Assembly (NCBI GenBank): GCA_022829145.1
Contig: CM040743.1
Span: 33,188,841 to 33,252,840, forward strand
Reading direction: 5' to 3'
From: Albula goreensis
Lineage: Eukaryota > Chordata > Actinopteri > Albuliformes > Albulidae
Length of the DNA: 64,000 bases
Shown here: piece after piece, positions 34,507 through 45,026 of the stretch
Position numbering within the stretch: position 1 is the stretch's first letter
Layout of the letters: every line of letters starts with the position of its first letter
Position numbers and translations under genes: made by a program
Notes under the pieces: generated by a model
What the model was told of the DNA's origin: nothing
Seen by the model: the letters and a program-made list of their open reading frames with translations, nothing else
Database searches by the model: none

Positions 34507-34932
34507 GTACACCCAGCAGGCACAGTAATACGTGGCAGAGTCACTGGTTTGTAAATTAGGTATCCTGAGTTTGAAAGTGTCAGGATTCTCTTTCTCTGCT
34601 ATGAATTTGTCAAAGCCAGAATCACCACCACCCTTAGGAATGTACAGAATTATCTTGAAAGCCTCTCCTTCTTTTTTCTGGTACCAGTGGATATAGCCTG
34701 CACAGTCACTGGTGCCTTGACAGGTGATGACTGCAACTTTTGTTCTACTTTTTGTCACAGATAATTTCTCATGGAGTAGCCTGTTGACAGCCATCACCGC
34801 TGGAATAAAGAAAAGAAAAGTTCTTGCAAATTAGGTGCATTTGTTTGTATTCTATCAATGATGTATAAGGAATAGCAACCTTCTCTTACCAGGGAGGAGC
34901 AGCAATATAAGTTTTGCAGAGGCAGAAGCCAT
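34507..34932 (-). CDS. TRGV: TRG variable gene V6, probably functional
   Basis: The leader (34890-34932) encodes MASASAKLILLLLP. The V exon (34507-34799) has ITCQGTSDCAGYIHWYQKKE, FKIILYIPKGGGDSGFDKF and YYCACWVY, with the CDR1/CDR3 Cys pair. It is about four codons shorter than V16 after GGGD, an in-frame loss. The heptamer is CACGGTG (34500-34506), one base off consensus. The nonamer is TCAAAACCG or CAAAACCGG, depending on a 22- or 23-bp spacer. The CCAAT box is at 35030-35039, but the ETS site is degenerate. Confidence 0.85.
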
Positions 34933-35039
34933 TTTGTGAGGCTTCCTTATTCTACTCTGGCCAGGGTATATGTGTGTGCTGTGACGATGACTTGATTTAT
35001 CCAAACAGGAATTTATTGTGATATACTAGCCAATCACAG

Positions 35040-36160
35040 AGCTGATGGGCTGCGGCATATGGTCTATATACTTCATATCACCACTATGTTTGATACTAAG
35101 TGGCAGTAACTAAAATGTAAGCTGCCTTGTTAGTTTCACACTGATGCAGTTGTCATTTTTACCATGCAGCACCCATGTTCTTGAGACAGCAAATGAACTC
35201 GCTTCCAATTAATTTTGCCATGTAAGTGATAAGCAATTACAATAAGACCAGCTTAAACCATGTGTAAAGCCATGTTGCAGTCTTTTTATTGCTTTTTTGG
35301 GGTGCTGCTGAGGTAATGCATGGAGTGCACACACATCTGTAGCAAACACACTTGCACAGACCTGAAATGTGCCATGGGTGAAAGATTAAGAAGTATTTTC
35401 TCACTGTAGATGGTGGGGTCCAAAAGTCTACTGGAGTCCATTACCAACAACTAATTTGTTGCATCACTTACCAAAATGTTTTCGTCTAATTATATTTCTC
35501 AAACAAGATTACATAATTATGATTAATATAAGAAAATTGATTCTACAGTTATATCCATATTATTCCAGAACTCTTTTGGAGCAGCCTAGAGGGTGACTTG
35601 TGCTGTCATTATATGATCCTCCTTTTTCCCTTAAATATATTCCCAAAGATGTTTTATAGGGTTGAGGTCTAATGACTGCAGACCTTGCAAGTCAGCACTC
35701 TTTGCCCTTTCTTGGACTTCAGATAGACCTTGCACAGCCCAGTTCATGCATAAGGTCATTGTCCCACTGCTAAATGAATCCTCAGGACTTAAGCTTGGCT
35801 GTTCTTGACTAACTGGGTTACAAAGCATTTGGTCCAGTTGGCTTTGAAACTTGGATACAGATGCTGGTCAGTCTCATATAGATGTTAATTTTAATGGCCT
35901 TCAGATTGTTTGGTTGCTTTTGTGGTCTTGTGAGTTTGCAGGAGGGTCTTTTGATTTGCAGGGAGGCAATTTTTGCTTCTGGGAAGTGAGACCAGGAGAT
36001 AGATTGCATATGTTTTGTTAGCAGGGACCTAGGATAATTAATATGGAGGTATAATCAATATAACTGACCCCAGCTTGTATTCAATTCTATACAGTAATTT
36101 AATATTTGAAAGAATAAAGTGCTGTCATGTACGCATTAAGTGATTTTATTGTGTTTTTGC
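35040..36160. other. V6-V5 intergenic stretch with a transposon remnant
   Basis: No V relic was seen. The only recognisable content is the Tc1-like remnant at about 35574-35830; the rest is unassigned. Confidence 0.5.
35574..35830 (-). mobile_element. Degraded Tc1/mariner-like transposase fragment
   Basis: Reading the minus strand, LQGLQSLDLNPIKHLWEYI resembles the conserved PQSPDLNPIEHLW block near the end of Tc1-family transposases. A degraded match to the preceding block lies upstream. The frame is only about 65 codons long with no terminal repeats seen, so it is a dead fragment. Confidence 0.6.
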
Positions 36161-36318
36161 CACCTGCTGACTGTGGTCTGTAACTTACTTTATTATGTCA
36201 GGCACAGCAACTTGCCTGGAAACAGATGTTGTGATTCTAATTTTGATAAAAGCATAAAAACTAGTTCAAGTTTTGTCTGGGTTTTTTGCCAGCATTCTAT
36301 GGCATCTCTGTCACTGTG

Positions 36319-36754
36319 GTCCACATAGCAGGCACAGTAATAGGTGGCAGAGTCACTGGTTTGTAAATCAGGTATCCTGAGTTTGAAAGTTTCAGTACTC
36401 TCTTTCTCCGCTATGAATTTTTCAAAGCCAGGATCCTTTACAGGGGATCCACCACCCAGAGGAATGTACAGAATTCTTTTGAAAGCTTCTCCTTCTTTTT
36501 TCTGGTACCAGTGGATGTAGCTATTACAGCCTTGTGTGCCTTGACAGCTGATGAGTGCAGTTTTTGTTCTACTTCTTGTCAGTGAAAATTTCTCTTGGAT
36601 TAGCCTGTCAGCGGCCATCACCACTGGAATAAAGCAAAAAAAAACATTGTGTTAGGGAAGAAATGGATATATTTAGTATCTATGAAATAGGGTATATTAA
36701 CCATCACTTACCAGGGAGGAGCAAAAAAAGAACATTTGCAGAAGCAAAAGCCAT
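36319..36754 (-). CDS. TRGV: TRG variable gene V5, intact, with Trp to Tyr after the second Cys
   Basis: The leader (36712-36754) encodes MAFASANVLFLLLP. The V exon (36319-36623) has LISCQGTQGCNSYIHWYQKK, FKRILYIPLGGGSPVKD and YYCACYVD, where all close relatives have YYCACW. The RSS is CACAGTG (36312-36318), 23 bp, CAAAAAACC (36280-36288). The CCAAT box is at 36851-36860. An orphan copy of its promoter flank lies near 38700-38890. Confidence 0.9.
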
Positions 36755-36949
36755 GTTTGTATTGAATCCTTCCTCTTCTGTGACCAGGGTATGTATGTGT
36801 TGAGAGATTAATTCAGTTTACCCGAACAGGAAATGGTGTGAGTAAACTAGCCAATCACAGAACTGCTGGGTTGTGCCTTACCAGCTCAGGGCTTTACTTG
36901 CAGAAGTCAAACATGAATGGAAAAAATGTATGTTGTTTGTAAAAGCCAT

Positions 36950-37050
36950 CCTGTCTTTGGAGTCCTGCAAGAGGCTCATAGTGTAAAATGTTCACCTTGG
37001 AGTCCTGAGGTTGGGTGCTCGAATTAAAAATTAAAAAAATATATTAAAAA
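36950..37050. repeat. Short tRNA-like SINE fragment, copy 1
   Basis: GGAGTCCTGAGGTTGGGTGC matches the longer copy at 38860-38990. The element breaks off into an A/T-rich tract at 37022-37070. Confidence 0.5.
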
Positions 37051-37515
37051 TATATATTTTATTATTTTTATTGGGATAAATACAACTCTCATTTTCACAA
37101 CACAAGTAGCTGTTGACTGAGCGACCCATCAGTCACTGCCTCTGTAAAGCAAGATCGGGGAAAAATCACATTTGTAACTGAAATTAAGTAGTCTTGAGTT
37201 AATTGATATATGAGCATTATAATATCTAACAAAACTCCTCTGGTTTGTGCTGCAGAGCAACATGTTGTATATTTGTTATTGTTAGCTTTATTGAAAGATG
37301 GCCCTGTCATGAATCAAGCAGTACATTTACAGTGGAAACTGATGTATTTTTCTGTACCTGTGGACTGTGGTTTACAACTGGTTAGATGCTGTCAGGAAGA
37401 ACAATTTCCAAAAACACAGATGTTGTGGCTTCTATTCTGATAAAAGACTTGACAAAGCACTTAAAATTGTTGTTTGGGTTTTATACTGGCAGCCTGTGGC
37501 ATCCCTGTCACTGTG

Positions 37516-37960
37516 GGAGACCCAGCAGGCACAGTAGTAGGTGGCAGAGTGACTGGGCTGCAAATTATCGATGATGAGTTTATAAGTGTCAGAGTCTTTT
37601 ATTGCATTGAAATTTCCATCTTTCATGTCCTTTACAGGAGTACCACCAGTTAGAGCCATGTACAGAATTCTCTTGAAAGCCTCTCCTTCTTTTTTCTGGT
37701 ACCAGTGGATATAGCTTCTACAACCTTGTGTGCCCTTACAGGTGATGAGTGCACTGCTCTTCACACTTCTAGTCAGAGATAATGTCTCTTGAAGTAAACG
37801 GTCAGCAGCCATCACCACTGAAATCAAGGAAAGAAAAAAATATTGTGTTCGTGAAGATAACAAATAACAAAAGTAACTGATAGGTTGGATCAAGTTTGGA
37901 TATTAACTTTCACTTACCAGGGAGGAGCATAAATATAACATTTGCAGTAGCAAAAGCCAT
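37516..37960 (-). CDS. TRGV: TRG variable gene V4, intact
   Basis: The leader (37918-37960) encodes MAFATANVIFMLLP, as in V17. The V exon (37516-37817) has LITCKGTQGCRSYIHWYQKK, YMALTGGTPVKDMKDG and YYCACWVS, with the CDR1/CDR3 Cys pair. The RSS is CACAGTG (37509-37515), 23 bp, TATAAAACC (37477-37485). The promoter pair (38036-38043, 38059-38068) keeps the 15-bp spacing. Confidence 0.92.
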
Positions 37961-38230
37961 GTTTGTGTAGCTTCTCTCTCTTCTGACCAGAACAGGGTGT
38001 CTGTGTGCTGTGAAAATGATTTGATTCAAGCAAACAGGAAGTGATGGTGATAAACTGGCCAATCACAGAACCTGCTGGGCTGGGTCTTTCAGGCCCACAG
38101 CTCATTGCTGACTGAAGTAGAGTATTATCTGTTAAAAAGATTCTTGTACATCTACATGGCCTTGAAAACAGATTTTTTTACAGTGTAGGATCAGGAGCAA
38201 TAAATATAAATTCTGTGGTTGTTGTCTAAG

Positions 38231-38541
38231 CTTATGGGGTTTTCAGTAATTCATTCTACAGTAGGGGGAGAAAACATTTAGGCAACAGAAATGAAACCAT
38301 TTTCAAGGAAAAAATGGAGGGAAATGAAAACACATGTTAAAGCTATGTCACATCTCACTGGGATGCTGTGGACCCTCTCAGGTGTAAAGGGGGTGGGCTG
38401 AAAGGCCGGAGGTCCCCTTACTGTGTGGCTTAGTCTGGCCCAGGAGAAACAGGGAAGCAGGGATTCCTTTTGACCCTCAACAAGGTAGTCTTTGGCTCTG
38501 AATAGAAAGTGGGTCACATGTTTGTGGTTAGCAAACACATA
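38231..38541. repeat. Duplicated flank block, copy 2
   Basis: This is the second copy of the block at 25871-26180, with few differences. It lies upstream of V4, as copy 1 lies upstream of V17. Confidence 0.8.
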
Positions 38542-38699
38542 TTAACATGGCTAAATAAAATGTAATAACACTACAGTTATTTATTTATTTTATGTAGTAC
38601 TGCACTATCTTTCATATTTGACTTAATCTACTAAACCGAGGTGCTTTGCTCTTGTTTACTAAGTGATATTATTACTTAGGATAACATGCCACCTGCTAA

Positions 38700-38760
38700 C
38701 TGTCAGGAAATGGTGAGAGTAAACTAACCAATCACAGAACTGCTGGGTTGTGCTTTACCA
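38700..38760 (-). promoter_or_regulatory. Orphan V-type promoter relic
   Basis: AGGAAATG at 38705-38712 and CCAATCACAG at 38728-38737 keep the 15-bp spacing of V promoters. The flank matches that of V5 (36826-36900). No leader or V exon lies downstream on the minus strand, where the duplicated V4-like flank begins instead. Confidence 0.6.
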
Positions 38761-38859
38761 GCTCAGGGCTTTACTTGTAGAAGTTAAACATGTATTGTAA
38801 AAAAATGTATATGTTGTTCTTAAAAGGCATCCTGTCTTTGGAGTCCTGCTAGAGGTTCA

Positions 38860-39240
38860 TGGGGTATAATGTTCACGTCGGAGTCCTGAGGTTGGGTGCT
38901 TGAATCCCAGCCTCAGCATGGCTAAAGCCCACATTGGTAAGGCAACAATTGGCCAAGGCCAGGGATGGTAGGTTGTAGGCCTGATAGCAATGGCCTCCTT
39001 CAGCAGGATAAAGAAGACCGCACACGTAATCCGAGGAACACGACAAAGAGTTCAAAGGATGCGCTGGAACAACAAGTCCAATTTGTGGCAGCTCCACCTT
39101 GCGACTTAAAGGATCTGCTGCTATCTTGGACCAACAGCATATTGGGCAGGTGGTCATATTGTTTAGTACATTGGTATATATCCAACACAGCTCATTGCTG
39201 TGTAAATACTCCCACACAAAGAGGAGGTCAATTTTAAGAT
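38860..39240 (+). repeat. SINE-like repeat
   Basis: GAGTCCTGAGGTTGGGTGCT then TGAATCCCAGCCTCAGCATG looks like a tRNA-derived head with a B-box-like GGTTGGGTGCTTGAATCCC. It is followed by the GGCCAAGGCCAGGGATGG region often seen in such elements. The head also occurs at 36950-37020. Confidence 0.45.
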
Positions 39241-39681
39241 TCATTAGTCTTTAGTTTATTGAGCATTATAATATCTAAACAAAACTTTCCTCTGGTTTGT
39301 TGTGACTTAAGGTGTTAATGTAGGCAGAGCAACATGTTGAACTCATTATATTTATTTTATTTTTTTATTGATTAGCATTTTATTGAAAGATGGACCCATC
39401 AGTCCTGTCATGAAAAATCAAGTCAGTCCCTCTGGTTTTTGCAGAGCAACATGTTGTATATTTGGAAACTTTATTGAAATGTGAATCAAGCAGTAGATTT
39501 ACAGTGCAAACTGATGTATTTTTCCTGTGGACTGTGGTTAATAACTGGTTAGATGCTGTCAGGAAGAACAATTTCCATAAACACAGATGTTGGGCTTCTA
39601 TTCTGATAAAAGACTTGACAAAGCACTTAAAATTGTTGTTTGGGTTTTATACTGGCAGCCTGTGGCATCCCTGTCACTGTG

Positions 39682-40126
39682 GGAGACCCAGCAGGCACAG
39701 TAGTAGGTGGCAGAGTGACTGGGCTGTAAATTATTGATGGTGAGTTTATAAGTGTCAGAGTCTTTTATTGCATTGAAATTTCCATCTTTCATGTCTTTTA
39801 CAGGAGTACCACCAGTTAGAGCCAGGTACAGGATTCTCTTGAAAGTCTCTCCTTCTTTTTTCTGGTACCACTGGATATAGCTATAACAGCCTTCTGTGCC
39901 CTTACAGGTGATCTGTGCACTTTTCTTTATACTTCTAGTCAGAGAGAACTTCTCTTGAAGTAGCCTGTCAGCAGCCATCACCACTGAAATAAAGCAAAGA
40001 AATAAATATTGTATTTGAGCAGATCAAATCACAATAAAATAATTGATAGATTGGATCAAGTTTGGTTTTTAATTTTCACTTACCAGGGAGGAGCATAAAT
40101 ATAACATTTGCAGTAGCAAAAGCCAT
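39682..40126 (-). CDS. TRGV: TRG variable gene V3, intact
   Basis: The leader is at 40084-40126 (MAFATANVIFMLLP). The V exon (39682-39983) has ITCKGTEGCYSYIQWYQKKE, YLALTGGTPVKDMKDG and YYCACWVS, with the CDR1/CDR3 Cys pair. FR2 starts QWY instead of HWY. The RSS is CACAGTG (39675-39681), 23 bp, TATAAAACC (39643-39651). The promoter pair (40202-40209, 40225-40234) reads CCAATCGCAG. The 3' flank duplicates that of V4. Confidence 0.92.
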
Positions 40127-40239
40127 GTCTGTGCAGGTTCTTTCTCATGTGACCAGGGTGGGGTATCTGTGTGCTTTAAGGATGATATGATTTCTGCAAA
40201 CAGGAAGTGATGGTGATAAACTGGCCAATCGCAGAAGTG

Positions 40240-41400
40240 ATGGGCTGTGTCTAGGCTCAGAGCTAATTTGTGGTTGTATTCAAATATTTATTGCAAACAA
40301 CTCAAATATTATTGTTAAAACCAACCTTGGTTTTCAGAGTATTAAATGTTAAAAAATGTCCTGAACATCTACAATCTGTCCTGAATTGATTGTGCAAACA
40401 GAGAACCACAAGGTCAGGATTAGAAACATAAAATAAAAAAAAATAGATACTGTTGTTGTTGCAAATGCTTTGGTTGCTTTTTGCTATTCCTTCAACAGTT
40501 GGGGAAGGAAACATTAGAAAACAGCAATTAAAGAGTATCAATAGAAAATTTAAAAGAACCTCAAACCAAGGTTAATTTTAAGATCTCAGCAGGGTGCCCT
40601 GACCCATGAAAGAAGGAGTTTTCATTGTTGAGACTTCATAAAGGGAATCTGATACAGTAAAGGAATATCTTCAAAAATTACTGCTGAGAAATAACAACTT
40701 TTGGTATTGTATCACAAGCAACGCCAGGATCACATCAGTAAACTATTTGAAGCAAGATCCATGTACCCAGCCATTTTCTGATCTGCGGAACCTCATTCTT
40801 CAATGATTAAAATTTGTATCCATCTTTATGTTAGGAGCACTGTCTCCTTAATGTGGATATGGTGATTGCCAAATGGATCACTCTAGCATGACTGGAAGAC
40901 ACCCTTAAAAATTGTGTTGCTTCAGCAGTACCAGGAAGCTAACCATGACTCAGAAGGTCTTTACCCCACTACAAGCACAACTGCTGTCTGAAAAGCCTTC
41001 AAACAGCAATCAGTTTGTAAGAGCATCAAGATTCAAGCATGTTGTGGGATTGTGTTTTAACATCTGAGATTTCTAAACAGCCATCTGGTTTATCCTGAAT
41101 TTACTTGCAACTATTATGCTGAAAGAACACACACATTCCCTGCAGTAGTATCTATTTCATAAGCTAAATTGAGGTACTACACTCTTAAGGTCAGTACCAC
41201 TTTTTATTAAACCATGCTTCTGTAAAACATCACCAGGGTTGTTTTTTCCTTCCCGTCTCAATTGTGGTTTCTACCTATGTCTTACACTGTCAGGCAATGC
41301 AAGTTCTTGAAACACATATGTAACGGTTTCTTATTTTGATAAAAATCTTGATGAGCCTTGCTGTTGTCTGGGTTTTGTACACATAGGCTGTCATGCACAT
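40240..41400. other. V3-V2 intergenic stretch
   Basis: No V relic or gene was identified. The region around 40560-41050 has the look of an old interspersed element with no open frame, but I could not assign a family. Confidence 0.45.
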
Positions 41401-41449
41401 AGGTCGCCTCAGTTTTACACTGACAGTCTGTAGAAGCTCAGTCACTGTG

Positions 41450-41879
41450 GTCCACCCAGCAGGCGCAGTAGTATGTGGCAGAGTCACTGGTCTTCAGTTC
41501 AGGTACTCTGAGAATGAAGGTGTCTTTTCCCTGAATCTCGGAGATAAAATTTTCATAGCCAGCATCTTTTGTTGCGGTACCACCAGAGAGAGGCATGTAA
41601 AGAATTCTCTTGAGAGCCTTTCCTTCCCTTTTCTGGTACCAGTGGATATTAAACTTGCATCCATCTGAGCCTTCACAGGTGACGAGTGCAGTTTTACCTC
41701 CACTTTTTGTCACTGACACTTTATTTTGCAGAAGTAAACCAGCTGCCATGCTCGCTAGAAAGAAGCATATTCACGGTTAGGAAAATTCAATGTTTTGACG
41801 AACTCAGGGATATATGTGATATCAACCTTTACTCACAAGAAAGAAGCATCAATATGACCTTCCCAGAGGCAAACATCAT
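41450..41879 (-). CDS. TRGV: TRG variable gene V2, intact
   Basis: The leader (41837-41879) begins MMFASGKVILMLLS and ends with a T base at a GTGAGT donor. The V exon (41450-41754) has LVTCEGSDGCKFNIHWYQKR, LKRILYMPLSGGTATKD and YYCACWVD, with the CDR1/CDR3 Cys pair. The RSS is CACAGTG (41443-41449), 23 bp, TGTAAAACT (41411-41419). The upstream CCAAT box reads CCAATCATAG. It is the outermost member of the two-Cys subgroup. Confidence 0.9.
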
Positions 41880-41959
41880 TTTGTGTATGTTCCTCCTTCT
41901 CTTGTGATTATGTTTTGTGATAGACAAACAAGTGGTGACTAACCAATCATAGAGCAGTT

Positions 41960-44900
41960 GGGTTGTGCATTATTGACTCAGTGCTTCCCATTGGTGGAAA
42001 TAAAACAATCAATGTTAATCATATTACAATATTCTTATTAGAGATGTATAAGGAGCTGCAAGAGCAAGTCAAAGACAGAAAGAATTGCCAAACATTTATT
42101 TATGTAGGTATTTATTTAACATTACTTGTATATTTGCTTGCTTCCTGCAATATTGGTCCTAAATATGATGATGACACAATAAAATGTATATACTAGAATA
42201 ACAAATTAGTACAAAATTTGTAGACAGGTACAAAAGTTAAATAAGATAAAGCCAGTTTCTGGTTTAAAGACAGACTATATGCAATAAGTAATTTATTGTG
42301 ATTGGCTGGCCTTGATCCCAAGTGGGTCCCAAGAGAGTCTGTCTGCAGGCTCAACTCTCAGGCCATGACTTCAGAGTTGAGGTGGCCGGGAAGTTGAGGT
42401 GGAAGTGACGTAACATAACATTTTACCAAGACACAAATAGTTCATAATTTCCATTTGACATGTTTGCTACAATATAGTAAAACTCACCCCTTTAAGACAG
42501 TGCTGCTACTTAAGTTAAACCACCTGCAGTTTCCCCAACTAATAGGTCTAGGTCCACCCATAGCTATGTGGGCAGTTGTACAAATGTTGTTACCAGAGAC
42601 ATGGGCTTTGGGCACAGTGAAATGAACTGTGAAATGGCAAGTCTATTAAATTTGAGATCATGACTACTGTGATTATGGACCATTATTAATCGGAGTTTCA
42701 TGAGCTTCAACAAATCCGTCAAGCTCTACATAACTGCAGCTGGTTGAAATGTGATATTAACATCTTCCTTGTCACTGCTTGTATAATCCCAGTTATGACT
42801 ACTGTAAATTGACTTCTCGATTACATTAGCATTCATAGTAATAAATTATTTCAGGGTGTGTTAGTCATGGTGTACATGTGCAGATACTATTAGGGCCATA
42901 GGCTCTTGTAAAACAACTGCTGCGTCCAATTCGAAGTCAGCTTCCTTAGGAGGCAGCTTTTAAACGCATTTTCACTATTTTGTACACTTGTTCTTTATAG
43001 GCATGTCCCAAACTGAATATATCAAAAATGTGTTCTTCTAAGGTACCTTACCCATTTAATTTGAAGGCAGCAACCGATGTATCCTTTGCCAGGTAGGATG
43101 TCCCATAATTCTTTGAGACAGCCTCAAAAAAATTCATTTCCCATTAAATCAATGGTGGCTAGTGTCACTGCTTTGATCAAGAAATGGCTCTGAGAGATGC
43201 TCTGCAAGTGTAACACATCTACTATTTAATGCAGTAATAATTAAAAATCAATACAGTCAAAATCAGTCTCCAGCTGTCATAGCTTGCTTTGACAATAACC
43301 CAGTGTCTCTGTCCTCTGATGCTATATAGAGAAACCTAAAAAAAAGTTCAGCACAGGCACATGAGTTATGCTATATTATTTTTAGTATAATTAAAATGGT
43401 CCTGTGATGATTCAAAACAGTTTTTGTAAAAGGGATAAGATCAACGTAATAAAGACATTCATATTAAATACTTGCTGACATACAATTATCATTGAAATAA
43501 CTGCCACATGAAAGCACAGAGGAGGAGGCATGCATTACAAATTACAATGGTGTAAAGGATGGGTTAATAAATGTACGACTGTGGTTATCAGACCTTTTTG
43601 CATTCTTGTCAGCTTCTAGAGTGACGTCTTTGTTGTGTCAGTCCAGGAGTTGGAGAAGAAGTAATTTAATTTCACCTGTAGATTAATTCATATATTTTTA
43701 TGAATATATTTTACTCATTTACTTTACATATTATGCTACAATGGCACAAATATGATCTAGAAATGAATATAATTATGAATTGTGTTTTCATGTATGTACA
43801 CAAGCTTAAAGAATTTGCACCTAAGATGTCCATGTGTGAATGACATGATGAAATCTCTGTCTGGGAGGACTTACATCTCTGCAGCCATCCGCTCCAATCA
43901 TTGGCAACATCACCTTTGAAAACATATATGACTTAAAAACAAGCTTTGTAAAATGTTTAGTCTAAAACAAACAGGCCTTTTGTGAGAAACCCCTGCCCTC
44001 AACCACAACCATCTGATGCTCTTGATCTTGTCTGGCTCTACTTCCTGGCTCCGGTATTTCAGCTGTACTGTCTGGGGGTAGCCTGCAATCTAGTCGCTAA
44101 GGTACATAACTGGGACCCTTGATGTTGGTGGTTCATTTCCCAGCTAGCCACAGAAAGTACACCATTGCTGTTGGGACCTTGTGCAAGGCCCCCAACCCCA
44201 CATTGCCCCCAAGGGGGTTGTCCCTTGGTAAGCATTATCAGCAATAAGTTGCTTTGGATAAAAGCATCAGCTAAATGACTATAATGTAAATTACTACTAA
44301 AATATGAATGTATCATAATAAGTGGTTATTAATGCAAAACTTCTTCAGTCATAAGTAAGTGTATAAAGCTCGCTGTAATACATGGATATGGTGTTCCATG
44401 ACTGTTCATGAAGAAGTCTCCCTGAATGTTTTTTTTGGTCCTGACATGCACTATGTGTGAGGGAATGAGAAGGTTTTAAAGAAGAAGATTTTCTCATTGT
44501 ATGTTAGCAAAGGCACATTAGCAAGCCAAAAATGCAATGTTAGCCAACTAAATTGATTCTGTGGAGGCTGAAGCTAAATGTTTGCCACGTTTCACCTCAT
44601 GCCAAGATAATTATACTCTTATAAAAACATTTGAAGTCTACATTATCTCATTTAGAATGTCCAATTGTATTAATTGGTGTGGTTACTGAAACATTGTCCT
44701 TCAGGCAGGAGCTGAGCACTCTCACTCTTCCATCTTTTCACATCAGCTCTGTTTTGCATGATTGACCAGAGGTAGTTGTTGATGTGTGATAAGATGCAGA
44801 CAATTATACTAAATGAAAAAATCCTCCTCCATGCGATCTTACAGTCAACTATTACTATTACACTGATTTCCAAATTGTTTTGTAATGTTCTTGTTGATGT

Positions 44901-45020
44901 TGCTGTTTCCCATTTTAACAAACTGACAAAATAAAATGGTGATAACTCCTCAAAGTCTCTGTGTCTCACCAATTGTTTCTTTCATTATCCATTTTCATGT
45001 TTTCCTCTTTTTTTCAAGGC
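41960..45020. other. Intergenic stretch between V2 and the coiled-coil gene
   Basis: No V segment or gene was found. It includes a tRNA-type SINE at about 44066-44292 and a possible short DNA-element fragment near 42920-43130 (TGCGTCCAATTCGAAG then GAAGGCAGCAACCGATG). The rest is AT-rich unassigned sequence. Confidence 0.5.
44066..44292 (+). repeat. tRNA-derived SINE
   Basis: The head has a Pol III A-box-like segment (TAGTCGCTAAGGT) and a B-box-like GGTTCATTTCC. The 3' end, GCTTTGGATAAAAGCATCAG then CTAAATGACTATAATGTAA, is the widespread fish SINE/LINE tail. This supports a fish origin for the window. Confidence 0.75.
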
Positions 45021-45026
45021 CATTTC

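Noticed and set aside
44066..44292. A tRNA gene
   Set aside because: The A- and B-box-like segments lie in a longer element with a fish SINE tail, and no cloverleaf is evident.
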